From Xenopus tropicalis (lineage: Eukaryota; Chordata; Amphibia; Anura; Pipidae): 64,000 bases of DNA. Positions 1 through 11,189 of this stretch are shown one piece after another. The notes beneath the pieces are model-generated. The model was not told where the DNA came from, ran no database searches, and saw only the letters and a list, made by a program, of their open reading frames with translations. The stretch's first letter is position 1, and the number at the start of each line of letters is the position of its first letter. The stretch is taken from positions 150,807,663-150,871,662 of the forward strand of contig NC_030680.2 in NCBI RefSeq assembly GCF_000004195.4. The letters are read 5' to 3'. The translations under genes and the position numbers were made by a program.

Positions 1-3000
1 CCAGCCCCCCTGTAACTCCCCTTCCTTGTACCTATCTAATGTATCTGCCAGTACCACTGATTCAGGGGGGGGGGGGGATCCCACAACTTCCCAGCCCCCC
101 TGTAACTCCCCTTCCTTGTACCTATCTAATGTATCTGCCAGTACCACTGATTCAGGGGGGGGGGTCCCACAACTTCCCAGCCCCCCTGTAACTCCCCTTC
201 CTTGTACCTATCTAATGTATCTGCCAGTACCACTGATTCAGGGGGGGGATCCCACAACTTCCCAGCCCCCCGTAACTCCCCTTCCTTGTACCTATCTAAT
301 GTATCTGCCAGTACCACTGATTCAGGGGGGGGGGGGGATCCCACAACTTCCCAGCCCCCCTGTAACTCCCCTTCCTTGTACCTATCTAATGTATCTGCCA
401 GTACCACTGATTCAGGGGGGGGATCCCACAACTTCCCAGCCCCCCCTGTAACTCCCCTTCCTTGTACCTATCTAATGTATCTGCCAGTACCACTGATTCA
501 GGGGGGGGGGATCCCACAACTTCCCAGCCCCCCCTGTAACTCCCATTCCTTGTACCTATCTAATGTATCTGCCAGTAGCACTGATTCAGGGGGGGGGTCC
601 CACAACTTCCCAGCCCCCCTGTAACTCCCCTTTCTTGTACCTATCTAATGTATCTGCCAGTACCACTGATTCAGGGGGGGGGGTCCCACAACTTCCCAGC
701 CCCCCTGTAACCCCCCTTCCTTGTACCTATCTAATGTATCTGCCAGTACCACTGATTCAGGGGGGGGGGTCCCACAACTTCCCAGCCCCCCTGTAACTCC
801 CCTTCCTTGTACCTATCTAATGTATCTGCCAGTACCACTGATTCAGGGGGGGGGGTCCCACAACTTCCCAGCCCCCCTGTAACTCCCCTTCCTTGTACCT
901 ATCTAATGTATCTGCCAGTACCACTGATTCAGGGGGGGGATCCCACAACTTCCCAGCCCCCCCTGTAACCCCCCTTCCTTGTACCTATCTAATGTATCTG
1001 CCAGTACCACTGATTCAGGGGGGGTCCCACAACTTCCCAGCCCCCCCTGTAACTCCCCTTCCTTGTACCTATCTAATGTATCTGCCAGTACCACTGATTC
1101 AGGGGGGGGGGTCCCACAACTTCCCAGCCCCCCTGTAACTCCCCTTCCTTGTACCTATCTAATGTATCTGCCAGTACCACTGATTCAGGGGGGGGGGTCC
1201 CACAACTTCCCAGCCCCCCTGTAACTCCCCTTCCTTGTACCTATCTAATGTATCTGCCAGTACCACTGATTCAGGGGGGGGGGTCCCACAACTTCCCAGC
1301 CCCCCTGTAACTCCCCTTCCTTGTACCTATCTAATGTATCTGCCAGTACCACTGATTCAGGGGGGGGGGTCCCACAACTTCCCAGCCCCCCCTGTAACCC
1401 CCCTTCCTTGTACCTATCTAATGTATCTGCCAGTACCACTGATTCAGGGGGGGGGTCCCACAACTTCCCAGCCCCCCTGTAACTCCCCTTCCTTGTACCT
1501 ATCTAATGTATCTGCCAGTACCACTGATTCAGGGGGGGGGTCCCACAACTTCCCAGCCCCCCCTGTAACCCCCCTTCCTTGTACCTATCTAATGTATCTG
1601 CCAGTACCACTGATTCAGGGGGGGGGTCCCACAACTTCCCAGCCCCCCTGTAACTCCCCTTCCTTGTACCTATCTAATGTATCTGCCAGTACCACTGATT
1701 CAGGGGGGGGTCCCACAACTTCCCAGCCCCCCCTGTAACTCCCCTTCCTTGTACCTATCTAATGTATCTGCCAGTACCACTGATTCAGGGGGGGGGTCCC
1801 ACAACTTCCCAGCCCCCCCTGTAACTCCCCTTCCTTGTACCTATCTAATGTATCTGCCAGTACCACTGATTCAGGGGGGGGATCCCACAACTTCCCAGCC
1901 CCCCCTGTAACTCCCCTTCCTTGTACCTATCTAATGTATCTGCCAGTACCACTGATTCAGGGGGGGGGGGATCCCACAACTTCCCAGCCCCCCTGTAACT
2001 CCCCTTCCTTGTACCTATCTAATGTATCTGCCAGTACCACTGATTCAGGGGGGGGGGGGATCCCACAACTTCCCAGCCCCCCTGTAACTCCCCTTCCTTG
2101 TACCTATCTAATGTATCTGCCAGTACCACTGATTCAGGGGGGGGGGTCCCACAACTTCCCAGCCCCCCTGTAACTCCCCTTCCTTGTACCTATCTAATGT
2201 ATCTGCCAGTACCACTGATTCAGGGGGGGGGGGATCCCACAACTTCCCAGCCCCCCTGTAACTCCCCTTCCTTGTACCTATCTAATGTATCTGCCAGTAC
2301 CACTGATTCAGGGGGGGGGGGATCCCACAACTTCCCAGCCCCCCTGTAACTCCCCTTCCTTGTACCTATCTAATGTATCTGCCAGTACCACTGATTCAGG
2401 GGGGGGGGGATCCCACAACTTCCCAGCCCCCCTGTAACTCCCCTTCCTTGTACCTATCTAATGTATCTGCCAGTACCACTGATTCAGGGGGGGGGGTCCC
2501 ACAACTTCCCAGCCCCCCCTGTAACTCCCCTTCCTTGTACCTATCTAATGTATCTGCCAGTACCACTGATTCAGGGGGGGGGGATCCCACAACTTCCCAG
2601 CCCCCCCTGTAACTCCCCTTCCTTGTACCTATCTAATGTATCTGCCAGTACCACTGATTCAGGGGGGGGGGATCCCACAACTTCCCAGCCCCCCCTGTAA
2701 CTCCCCTTCCTTGTACCTATCTAATGTATCTGCCAGTACCACTGATTCAGGGGGGGGATCCCACAACTTCCCAGCCCCCCCTGTAACTCCCCTTCCTTGT
2801 ACCTATCTAATGTATCTGCCAGTACCACTGATTCAGGGGGGGGATCCCACAACTTCCCAGCCCCCCCTGTAACTCCCCTTCCTTGTACCTATCTAATGTA
2901 TCTGCCAGTACCACTGATTCAGGGGGGGGGGGATCCCACAACTTCCCAGCCCCCCCTGTAACTCCCCTTCCTTGTACCTATCTAATGTATCTGCCAGTAC

Positions 3001-5628
3001 CACTGATTCAGGGGGGGGATCCCACAACTTCCCAGCCCCCCCTGTAACTCCCCTTCCTTGTACCTATCTAATGTATCTGCCAGTACCACTGATTCAGGGG
3101 GGGATCCCACAACTTCCCAGCCCCCCTGTAACTCCCCTTCCTTGTACCTATCTAATGTATCTGCCAGTACCACTGATTCAGGGGGGGGGGATCCCACAAC
3201 TTCCCAGCCCCCCCTGTAACTCCCCTTCCTTGTACCTATCTAATGTATCTGCCAGTACCACTGATTCAGGGGGGGATCCCACAACTTCCCAGCCCCCCCT
3301 GTAACTCCCCTTCCTTGTACCTATCTAATGTATCTGCCAGTACCACTGATTCAGGGGGGGATCCCACAACTTCCCAGCCCCCCTGTAACTCCCCTTCCTT
3401 GTACCTATCTAATGTATCTGCCAGTACCACTGATTCAGGGGGGGGGGATCCCACAACTTCCCAGCCCCCCTGTAACTCCCCTTCCTTGTACCTATCTAAT
3501 GTATCTGCCAGTACCACTGATTCAGGGGGGGGGGGGATCCCACAACTTCCCAGCCCCCCTGTAACTCCCCTTCCTTGTACCTATCTAATGTATCTGCCAG
3601 TACCACTGATTCAGGGGGGGGATCCCACAACTTCCCAGCCCCCCCTGTAACTCCCCTTCCTTGTACCTATCTAATGTATCTGCCAGTACCACTGATTCAG
3701 GGGGGGTCCCACAACTTCCCAGCCCCCCCTGTAACTCCCCTTCCTTGTACCTATCTAATGTATCTGCCAGTACCACTGATTCAGGGGGGGGGGGGGGATC
3801 CCACAACTTCCCAGCCCCCCCTGTAACTCCCCTTCCTTGTACCTATCTAATGTATCTGCCAGTACCACTGATTCAGGGGGGGGGGGGATCCCACAACTTC
3901 CCAGCCCCCCTGTAACTCCCCTTCCTTGTACCTATCTAATGTATCTGCCAGTACCACTGATTCAGGGGGGGGGATCCCACAACTTCCCAGTCCCCCTGTA
4001 ACTCCCCTTCCTTGTACCTATCTAATGTATCTGCCAGTACCACTGATTCAGGGGGGGGATCCCACAACTTCCCAGCCCCCCTGTAACTCCCCTTCCTTGT
4101 ACCTATCTAATGTATCTGCCAGTACCACTGATTCAGGGGGGGGGATCCCACAACTTCCCAGCCCCCCTGTAACTCCCCTTCCTTGTACCTATCTAATGTA
4201 TCTGCCAGTACCACTGATTCAGGGGGGGGGATCCCACAACTTCCCAGCCCCCCTGTAACTCCCCTTCCTTGTACCTATCTAATGTATCTGCCAGTACCAC
4301 TGATTCAGGGGGGGGGGCACAACTTCCCAGCCCCCCCTGTAACTCCCCTTCCTTGTACCTATCTAATGTATCTGCCAGTACCACTGATTCAGGGGGGGGG
4401 ATCCCACAACTTCCCAGCCCCCCCTGTAACTCCCCTTCCTTGTACCTATCTAATGTATCTGCCAGTACCACTGATTCAGGGGGGGGATCCCACAACTTCC
4501 CAGCCCCCCTGTAACTCCCCTTCCTTGTACCTATCTAATGTATCTGCCAGTACCACTGATTCAGGGGGGGGATCCCACAACTTCCCAGCCCCCCTGTAAC
4601 TCCCCTTCCTTGTACCTATCTAATGTATCTGCCAGTACCACTGATTCAGGGGGGGGATCCCACAACTTCCCAGCCCCCCTGTAACTCCCCTTCCTTGTAC
4701 CTATCTAATGTATCTGCCAGTACCACTGATTCAGGGGGGTCCCACAACTTCCCAGCCCCCCTGTAACTCCCCTTCCTTGTACCTATCTAATGTATCTGCC
4801 AGTACCACTGATTCAGGGGGGGGATCCCACAACTTCCCAGCCCCCCTGTAACTCCCCTTCCTTGTACCTATCTAATGTATCTGCCAGTACCACTGATTCA
4901 GGGGGGGGGTCCCACAACTTCCCAGCCCCCCTGTAACCCCCCTTCCTTGTACCTATCTAATGTATCTGCCAGTACCACTGATTCAGGGGGGGGGATCCCA
5001 CAACTTCCCAGCCCCCCTGTAACTCCCCTTCCTTGTACCTATCTAATGTATCTGCCAGTACCACTGATTCAGGGGGGGGGGCACAACTTCCCAGCCCCCC
5101 CTGTAACTCCCCTTCCTTGTACCTATCTAATGTATCTGCCAGTACCACTGATTCAGGGGGGGTCCCACAACTTCCCAGCCCCCCCTGTAACTCCCCTTCC
5201 TTGTACCTATCTAATGTATCTGCCAGTACCACTGATTCGGGGGGGGGGGATCCCACAACTTCCCAGCCCCCCTGTAACTCCCCTTCCTTGTACCTATCTA
5301 ATGTATCTGCCAGTACCACTGATTCAGGGGGGGGGGATCCCACAACTTCCCAGCCCCCCCTGTAACTCCCCTTCCTTGTACCTATCTAATGTATCTGCCA
5401 GTACCACTGATTCAGGGGGGGGGGATCCCACAACTTCCCAGCCCCCCCTGTAACTCCCCTTCCTTGTACCTATCTAATGTATCTGCCAGTACCACTGATT
5501 CAGGGGGGGGGGATCCCACAACTTCCCAGCCCCCCCCTGTAACTCCCCTTCCTTGTACCTATCTAATGTATCTGCCAGTACCACTGATTCGGGGGGGGGG
5601 ATCCCACAACTTCCCAGCCCCCCCTGTG
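1..5628. repeat. Minisatellite, 84-92 bp unit, about 65 copies
   Basis: The unit carries CTGTAACTCCCCTTCCTTG, then CCTATCTAATGTATCTGCC, then CCACTGATTCAG followed by a poly-G tract of about 6 to 15, then (A)TCCCACAACTTCCCAG and a C tract. Copies are almost identical apart from the G and C tract lengths, which set the unit length. Two main junction types alternate in blocks (G-tract followed by ATCCC or by TCCC). A rare type lacking the TCC appears near 4318 and 5081. The array is cut by the left window edge. Open frames on both strands follow from the unit and are not genes. Confidence 0.97.
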
Positions 5629-6644
5629 TAATTAACCCCTAGCAACCAGATAGTGGTTGAACGATTGTTTCCGATGGAAGGGGAAGTTATTTGCTAGGCT
5701 CCCTGTACTTCCTGGGGTTTGGGTGCTTATTGCAGAGCCCTGTGGGGGAGGAAGCCATAACACTGCCGGGCAGGAATGTTGCCCTACCGGATCCTTCTCG
5801 GGTGCTTGTCGGGACAGGCCGGGGGCTGACGCCCAATCACACCCATCCAGGAAAATCACATGATACCGTGGCCTTCTGTACCGATTAATATTTCTACCAA
5901 TAACCTCTAAGGGTTGTGACTTTGTGACTTTTTTGGGCCCCCCACCCCAGCCACAGGGCCCCCCACATTGTCACTTCCCTGCCCAACGTGTACCTCCGAG
6001 CCCTATATCTAGCCCCTCCTTCCGGAAGGTTTGGGGTGGGGGTGGCTGGGGCGGTGGGGGAACCCATTTATTTTAGCAGCCCTGACAGTAGAATAGATAT
6101 CACTATGGGGATTCTAGTTATGTCCCGGGGATAGAGCGCCACCTTGTGTCCATCTGATACACAACAAGCAGTTGGCCATTTTGGTTTCATTAGGTTGGCC
6201 GAACAGAGCCCGACCCATTGTACCAGTAGAGGGCAAGGAAACCCACCCAAGCTTTGGGGCGGACCCCTGTGTCCTGTGGGCCTGTGTGGCCTTGGGCCCA
6301 TTTTGTGCTGCACTAGACTTTGGCTTATGGGGGCACCAGTGGGACGTGTAACTCCCAGCACCCCCCAATCTGTAATTTAGTTCCTATGGGGCCCAGGATG
6401 TATCTCCCCCCGAAAGCTGAATATCTCCCCAGTCAGCGCGGCCATAATACCCCTGTAGCAGAACTACAATTCCCCCAATTATGTAGGGTGGGCAAGAACC
6501 TACACCCCCAGCTTGTGCCCCCAACTCCATCAGTCGGTGCCATAACCTCGTATTCATCTCAATATCAACCCCAGCCGAAAGGCTTCCATGGGACCAATCA
6601 GATCCCATTTTACTTTCTAGTGGGTCCCAAGCAAATTTGTATTT
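5629..6644. other. Intergenic sequence, no gene seen
   Basis: Non-tandem sequence after the first minisatellite. The start (about 5637-5665) resembles the CTAGCAACCAGATAGTG segment found in the T2-like MITEs of this window, so it is probably an old fragment. A CTCF-like word CCAGTAGAGGGCAA (13 of 14 consensus positions) occurs near 6221. An ACTACAATTCCC word near 6463 resembles half of a ZNF143 site. No open frame has exon-like junctions or recognisable protein similarity. Confidence 0.6.
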
Positions 6645-6845
6645 TTTCTAGAGATGCACCAAATCCATTATTTTTGGGTTCGGCCAAACCCTGAATCCTT
6701 TATGAAAGATTTGGCTGAATACTGAACCAAATCCGAATCACGTAACCAAAAGTCACATGATTTTCAGGATTTGGATTTGGTTCTGCCAAACACTTAGATT
6801 CGGCCAAATCCTACTGAAAAAGGCCAAATTTTCACCAAATTAAAA
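6645..6845. repeat. Dispersed frog-type repeat rich in TTCGGCCAAA words
   Basis: Sequence beginning near GAGATGCACCAAATCC with repeated, partly palindromic words such as GGTTCGGCCAAACC, GATTTGGCTGAATAC and GATTCGGCCAAATCC. I recognise this style from interspersed Xenopus repeats, but I cannot name the family with certainty. No coding capacity is visible. Confidence 0.6.
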
Positions 6846-6902
6846 CACTGCAAGTGGGACAAAGGTCCAACATGTCCAACAGGAAGAGCTGGGAAAGGAC
6901 AG

Positions 6903-7970
6903 TCGGACACCATAGGTCCAACACCGTAGGTCCAACACCGTAGGTCTAACACCATAGGTCCAACACCGTAGGTCTAACACCATAGGTCCAACACCGTAGG
7001 TCCAACACTGTAGGTCCAACATCGTAGGTCCAACACCGTAGGTCTAACACTGTAGGTCCAACATCGTAGGTCCAACACCGTAGGTCTAACACCATAGGTC
7101 CAACACCGTAGGTCCAACACTGTGGGTCCAACACCGTAGGTCCAACATCGTAGGTCTAACACCGTAGGTCCAACATCGTAGGTCCAACACCGTAGGTCCA
7201 ACATCGTAGGTCCAACACTGTAGGTCCAACACTGTGGGTCCAACACCGTAGGTCCAACACCGTGGGTCAAACACCGTGGGTCAAACACTGTAGGTCCAAC
7301 ATCGTAGGTCCAACATCGTAGGTCTAACACCGTAGATCCAACACCGTAGGTCTAACACTGTGGGTCCAACACCGTAGGTCCAACATCGTAGGTCCAACAC
7401 CGTAGGTCCAACATCGTAGGTCTAACACTGTAGGTCTAACACCGTAGGTCCAACATCGTAGGTCCAACACCGTAGGTCCAACATCGTAGGTCCAACACTG
7501 TAGGTCCAACACTGTGGGTCCAACACCGTAGGTCCAACACCGTGGGTCAAACACCGTGGGTCAAACACTGTAGGTCCAACATCGTAGGTCTAACACCGTA
7601 GATCCAACACCGTAGGTCTAACACTGTGGGTCCAACACCGTAGGTCCAACATCGTAGGTCCAACACCGTAGGTGTAACACCGTAGGTCCAACATCGTAGG
7701 TCTAACACTGTAGGTCCAACATCGTAGGTCCAACACCGTAGATCCAACACCGTAGGTCTAACACCGTGGGTCCAACACCGTAGGTCCAACACCATAGGTC
7801 CAACACCGTAGGTCTAACACTGTGGGTCCAACACCGTAGGTCCAACACCGTAGGTCCAACACCGTAGGTCTAACACTGTGGGTCCAACACCGTAGGTCCA
7901 ACACCGTAGGTCCAACACTATGGGTCAAACACATAGGTCCAATACCGTAGGTCCAACACCATAAGTCCAA
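6903..7970. repeat. Minisatellite, 14-bp unit GGTCCAACACCGTA, about 76 copies
   Basis: Unit GGTCCAACACCGTA with variants at a few positions (ATCGTA, ACTGTG, GGTCTAAC, GGTCAAAC). The same order of variants occurs at 7201 and at 7481, a 280-bp (20-unit) higher-order repeat. Open minus-strand frames with a 14-residue period come from three 14-bp units (42 bp) and are artefacts. Confidence 0.97.
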
Positions 7971-8224
7971 AAACTGCCATAAAAGCAGACCCAATATATT
8001 GCATAAGAACAGAGCAGAAGAGTTCATAGCAAAGTAGAAAGGTTACTGATTATATATATATAGTTGTATCTATAGCGCCCCCTTCTGCTGCACTGACAGC
8101 TCCGTACATTACTGACCCATCAGCGAGGGAAATAGAAGGTCAGAGCTCTAATTAGGGGCTCGTTTCCTATGAAATAGAACTTTCTGAATATCTACTTCCA
8201 AAATGACCCCTATCCAGACCCCCT
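7971..8224. other. Short unique spacer
   Basis: Non-repetitive sequence containing a short (TA)n at about 8050-8062. The word AGCGCCCCCTTCTGCTG near 8075 is a partial CTCF-like motif on the minus strand (12 of 14 consensus positions). No gene seen. Confidence 0.5.
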
Positions 8225-8453
8225 AATTATAGTATAGTCTCTCATGTAAAACACTGTCTGGTTGCTAAGGTAAACAAAACCCTAGCAACCGGATAGCTGC
8301 AAAAATTCCAAACTGGAGAGCTGCTGAACAAAAAGCTAAATAACTGAAAACCCACAAATAAGAAAAAAAAAAACAGAAAAAGAGTTGCAAATGATAAATA
8401 TCATTATCTATATCATATTAACACTTGGCTTAAAGATAAATGACCCCTTTACT
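8225..8453 (+). mobile_element. T2/Kolobok-like MITE fragment
   Basis: Contains GGTTGCTAAGG, CCCTAGCAACCGGATAGCTG and GAGAGCTGCTGAACAAAAAG, and ends in a degenerate ATGACCCCTTTA terminus. It matches in order and orientation the MITE halves at 34300-34390 and, inverted, at 10413-10809. The 5' end is not recognisable. The family assignment comes from recalled Xenopus T2 elements (TTAA target, TTAAAGG termini). Confidence is limited by divergence. Confidence 0.65.
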
Positions 8454-8455
8454 TG

Positions 8456-8820
8456 GCTTTATGGGGAGCAGGAAGCTAGACTCTGGGATGGCAGTGGATG
8501 GGATTGACTTGGACTTTGATACAGTGCAGCACAGAAAGTTACAATTGAGGAATATTGACCCAGAACATAATATCTGTAATGGGATAGAGAACTGGCTGAA
8601 GGATAGAGTACACAGACTGGGGGGAAATGGAACAGTGTCTAATTGGGCCAGTGTGGTTAGTGGGTACCGCAGGGGTCAGTCCTTCGGCCTTTGCTTTTTA
8701 ACTTGTTTATTAATGCCCTGGAGGGGGGCATAGAGAGTGCAGTCTTGTATAAAAAGGGCATTGACTCAAGGGATTAAACATAATTTTGCCCCTTTATAGG
8801 TCCCTGGTAAGGCCTCACCC
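8456..8820 (+). pseudogene. Non-LTR retrotransposon remnant, reverse transcriptase part
   Basis: Broken reverse-transcriptase reading frame. Recognisable pieces are DLDFDTVQHRKL (the A-motif region, lacking several residues usual before DTV), IENWLKDRVHRL, SNWASVVSG and a damaged form of the usual PQGS step. After an internal deletion near 8745 the frame resumes at LYRSLVRPHPEYGGQ. The segment with the catalytic FADD/YADD motif is missing. At 8821 the sequence runs directly into the 22-bp minisatellite, and the continuation of the same element lies at 26418. The style is CR1/Rex1-like, but the exact clade is uncertain. It is dead and not a host gene. Confidence 0.85.
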
Positions 8821-10053
8821 TGAGTATGGGGGGCAGTTACAGTGAGTATGGGGGGCAGTTACAGTGAGTATGGGGGGCAGTAACAGTGAGTATGGGGGGG
8901 CAGTAACAGTGAGTATGGGGGGCAGTAACAGTGAGTGTGGGGGGCAGTAACAGTGAGTATGGGGGCAGTAACAGTGAGTATGGGGGGCAGTAACAGTGAG
9001 TATGGGGGCAGTAACAGTGAGTATGGGGGGCAGTTACAGTGAGTATGGGGGGCAGTTACAGTGAGTATGGGGGGCAGTAACAGTGAGTATGGGGGGGCAG
9101 TAACAGTGAGTATGGGGGGCAGTAACAGTGAGTGTGGGGGGCAGTAACAGTGAGTATGGGGGCAGTAACAGTGAGTATGGGGGGCAGTAACAGTGAGTAT
9201 GGGGGGCAGTAACAGTGAGTATGGGGGGGCAGTAACATTGAGTATGGGGGGCAGTAACAGTGAGTGTGGGGGGCAGTAACAGTGAGTATGGGGGGGCAGT
9301 AACAGTGAGTATGGGGGGGCAGTAACATTGAGTATGGGGGGCAGTAACAGTGAGTGTGGGGGGCAGTAACAGTGAGTGTGGGGGGCAGTAACAGTGAGTA
9401 TGGGGGGGGCAGTAACAGTGAGTATGGGGGGGCAGTAACAGTGAGTATGGGGGCAGTAACAGTGAGTATGGGGGGCAGTAACAGTGAGTATGGGGGGCAG
9501 TAACAGTGAGTATGGGGGGGCAGTAACAGTGAGTGTGGGGGGCAGTAACAGTGAGTGTGGGGGGCAGTAACAGTTAGTATGGGGGGCAGTAACAGTGAGT
9601 ATGGGGGGCAGTAACAGTGAGTGTGGGGGGCAGTAACAGTGAGTGTGGGGGGCAGTAACAGTGAGTATGGGGGGGGCAGTAACAGTGAGTATGGGGGGGC
9701 AGTAACAGTGAGTATGGGGGCAGTAACAGTGAGTGTGGGGGGGCAGTAACAGTTAGTATGGGGGGCAGTAACAGTGAGTATGGGGGGCAGTAACAGTGAG
9801 TGTGGGGGGCAGTAACAGTTAGTATGGGGGGCAGTAACAGTGAGTATGGGGGGCAGTAACAGTGAGTGTGGGGGGCAGTAACAGTTAGTATGGGGGGCAG
9901 TAACAGTGAGTATGGGGGGCAGTAACAGTGAGTGTGGGGGGCAGTAACAGTGAGTGTGGGGGGCAGTAACAGTGAGTATGGGGGGGCAGTAACAGTGAGT
10001 ATGGGGGGGCAGTAACAGTGAGTATGGGGGGGCAGTAACAGTGAGTATGGGGG
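8821..10053. repeat. Minisatellite, 22-bp unit, left block (about 56 copies)
   Basis: Unit keyed by GAGTATGGGGGGCAGT followed by AACAGT or TACAGT. Variants are GTGTGG for GTATGG and G tracts of 5 to 8. The first units follow the retrotransposon words for HPEYGGQ, so the unit is a piece of that element. A run of unit variants starting at 8822 recurs near 9020, a higher-order duplication. The block is interrupted at 10054 by the inserted transposon and continues at 25433. Confidence 0.97.
10046..10053 (+). repeat. Target-site duplication, left copy (TATGGGGG)
   Basis: TATGGGGG lies immediately before the left terminal inverted repeat and is repeated immediately after the right one at 25433-25440. 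Eight bases is the hAT target-duplication length. The target is itself a tandem repeat, so a fortuitous match is possible, but a plain interruption of the unit would have continued with GCAGT rather than a second TATGGGGG. Confidence 0.75.
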
Positions 10054-10070
10054 CATGGGCGTCCGCAGAA
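10054..10070 (+). repeat. Left terminal inverted repeat
   Basis: CATGGGCGTCCGCAGAA pairs with 25416-25432 with one G/A difference. It defines the left boundary of the inserted element, directly next to the interrupted 22-bp unit. Confidence 0.85.
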
Positions 10071-10412
10071 AATTTTCCAAGGGGGGGCAAGTAAGCTAGC
10101 ATCATCCTGCAACAGATAAATATATATATATATATTTTTTTTTGCAGAATGATACTAGGGGAGGCTAAATATGGCCCATACACAGACTGACCTACAGCTA
10201 ATGTGACACTTAGTGGATTCGCTGCTGACGTAAAAAGTTAACCTCCCAACTACCTCTTGCCGTTCCCACTGACTCCCAGGGATACTGTACAAAAGTGCGG
10301 GTGGGGGTGCTTTTTTTTTTTACCCTAAAATGTTTAGTATTAGTAGTAAAAGTATTCATACGCGCACTTCTGTTAGGGGATCTGCAAACATTTGTGTTTG
10401 GGATCAGTTAGC
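10071..10412. other. Left arm of the hAT-like element, non-coding
   Basis: Subterminal G-rich stretch, a (TA)n/T tract at about 10119-10143, and unique sequence with no open frame of note. It belongs to the inserted element because it lies between its left terminal repeat and the nested MITE. Confidence 0.6.
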
Positions 10413-10809
10413 TTAAAGGGCTAGTTCGCATTCAAATTCACTTTTATTTTTAATGGTTTTTCAGTTATTTAGCTTTTTGTTCAGCAGCTCTCCATTTGGT
10501 ATTTCAGCAGCTATCTGGTTGCTAGGGTCTTATTTACCCTAGCAACCAGGTAGTGATTTAAACAAGAGATGGGAATATGAATAGTTAAGGGGCCTACTTG
10601 GAAAAATAAGTAATACAAAATTATAATAATAATAAAATTGTAGCCTCACAGAGCAATATTTTTTGGCCCCCATTTGAAATCTGTATAGAGGCAGAAGAGA
10701 AAGGCAAATTATTCAAAAAAATTAATTAGGAAGACCAATTGCAAAGTTGCTAGGAATAGGCCATTTTATAACATACTAAAGGTTAACTTAAAAGTGAACC
10801 ACCCCTTTA
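10413..10809 (-). mobile_element. T2/Kolobok-like MITE nested in the hAT-like element
   Basis: Begins TTAAAGGGCTAG and ends in GTGAACCACCCCTTTAG, so the termini are inverted TTAAAGGG-type ends. The interior has TTTAGCTTTTTGTTCAGCAG, TATCTGGTTGCTAGGGTC and CCCTAGCAACCAGGTAGTG, the hallmark words of the abundant Xenopus T2-type MITE. The copy is old (last TTAA decayed to TTAG). It is inverted relative to the fragments at 8225-8453 and 34300-34390. Confidence 0.8.
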
Positions 10810-11189
10810 GATGTGTTTATGTTAGTTTTATAGCAAGAAAGGCAGTGGGTACTGACTCCCCATTATATACAGTGAGACGCAATCCGTATTTACAAACCCA
10901 GCACATTATATACAGTGAGGAGCAGTGGGTACAGATGGCAGATATTCAGGCCCTGGCACTATAACACTGGCACTGATACACAACATTGGCCCCACTGTAA
11001 CTTACTATAAATGAACAAAACAATGACAAAAAAAAAAAAAAAAATAGTAAGTGCAAAAAACAACAACACATATATAAACACACAATGAGCTTTTTCAGAG
11101 GGAAAGAGTTAACTTACCCTCCATGTGTTAGGGTAGGGGATAGATTATAAATTAAACAATTTAATGTCAGCTAGTGATTCTTTAGAACT
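10810..11189. other. Left-arm sequence before the 13-bp array
   Basis: Contains an imperfect local repeat around CATTATATACAGTGAG (10860 and 10904), an A-tract at about 11028-11043, and AT-rich sequence leading to TTTAGAACTG, where the 13-bp array starts. No gene seen. Confidence 0.5.

Noticed and set aside
8440..8733. 97-codon + frame as a host gene
   Set aside because: Its residues (IENWLKDR, VVSG, LxFDTV) are those of a decayed non-LTR reverse transcriptase.
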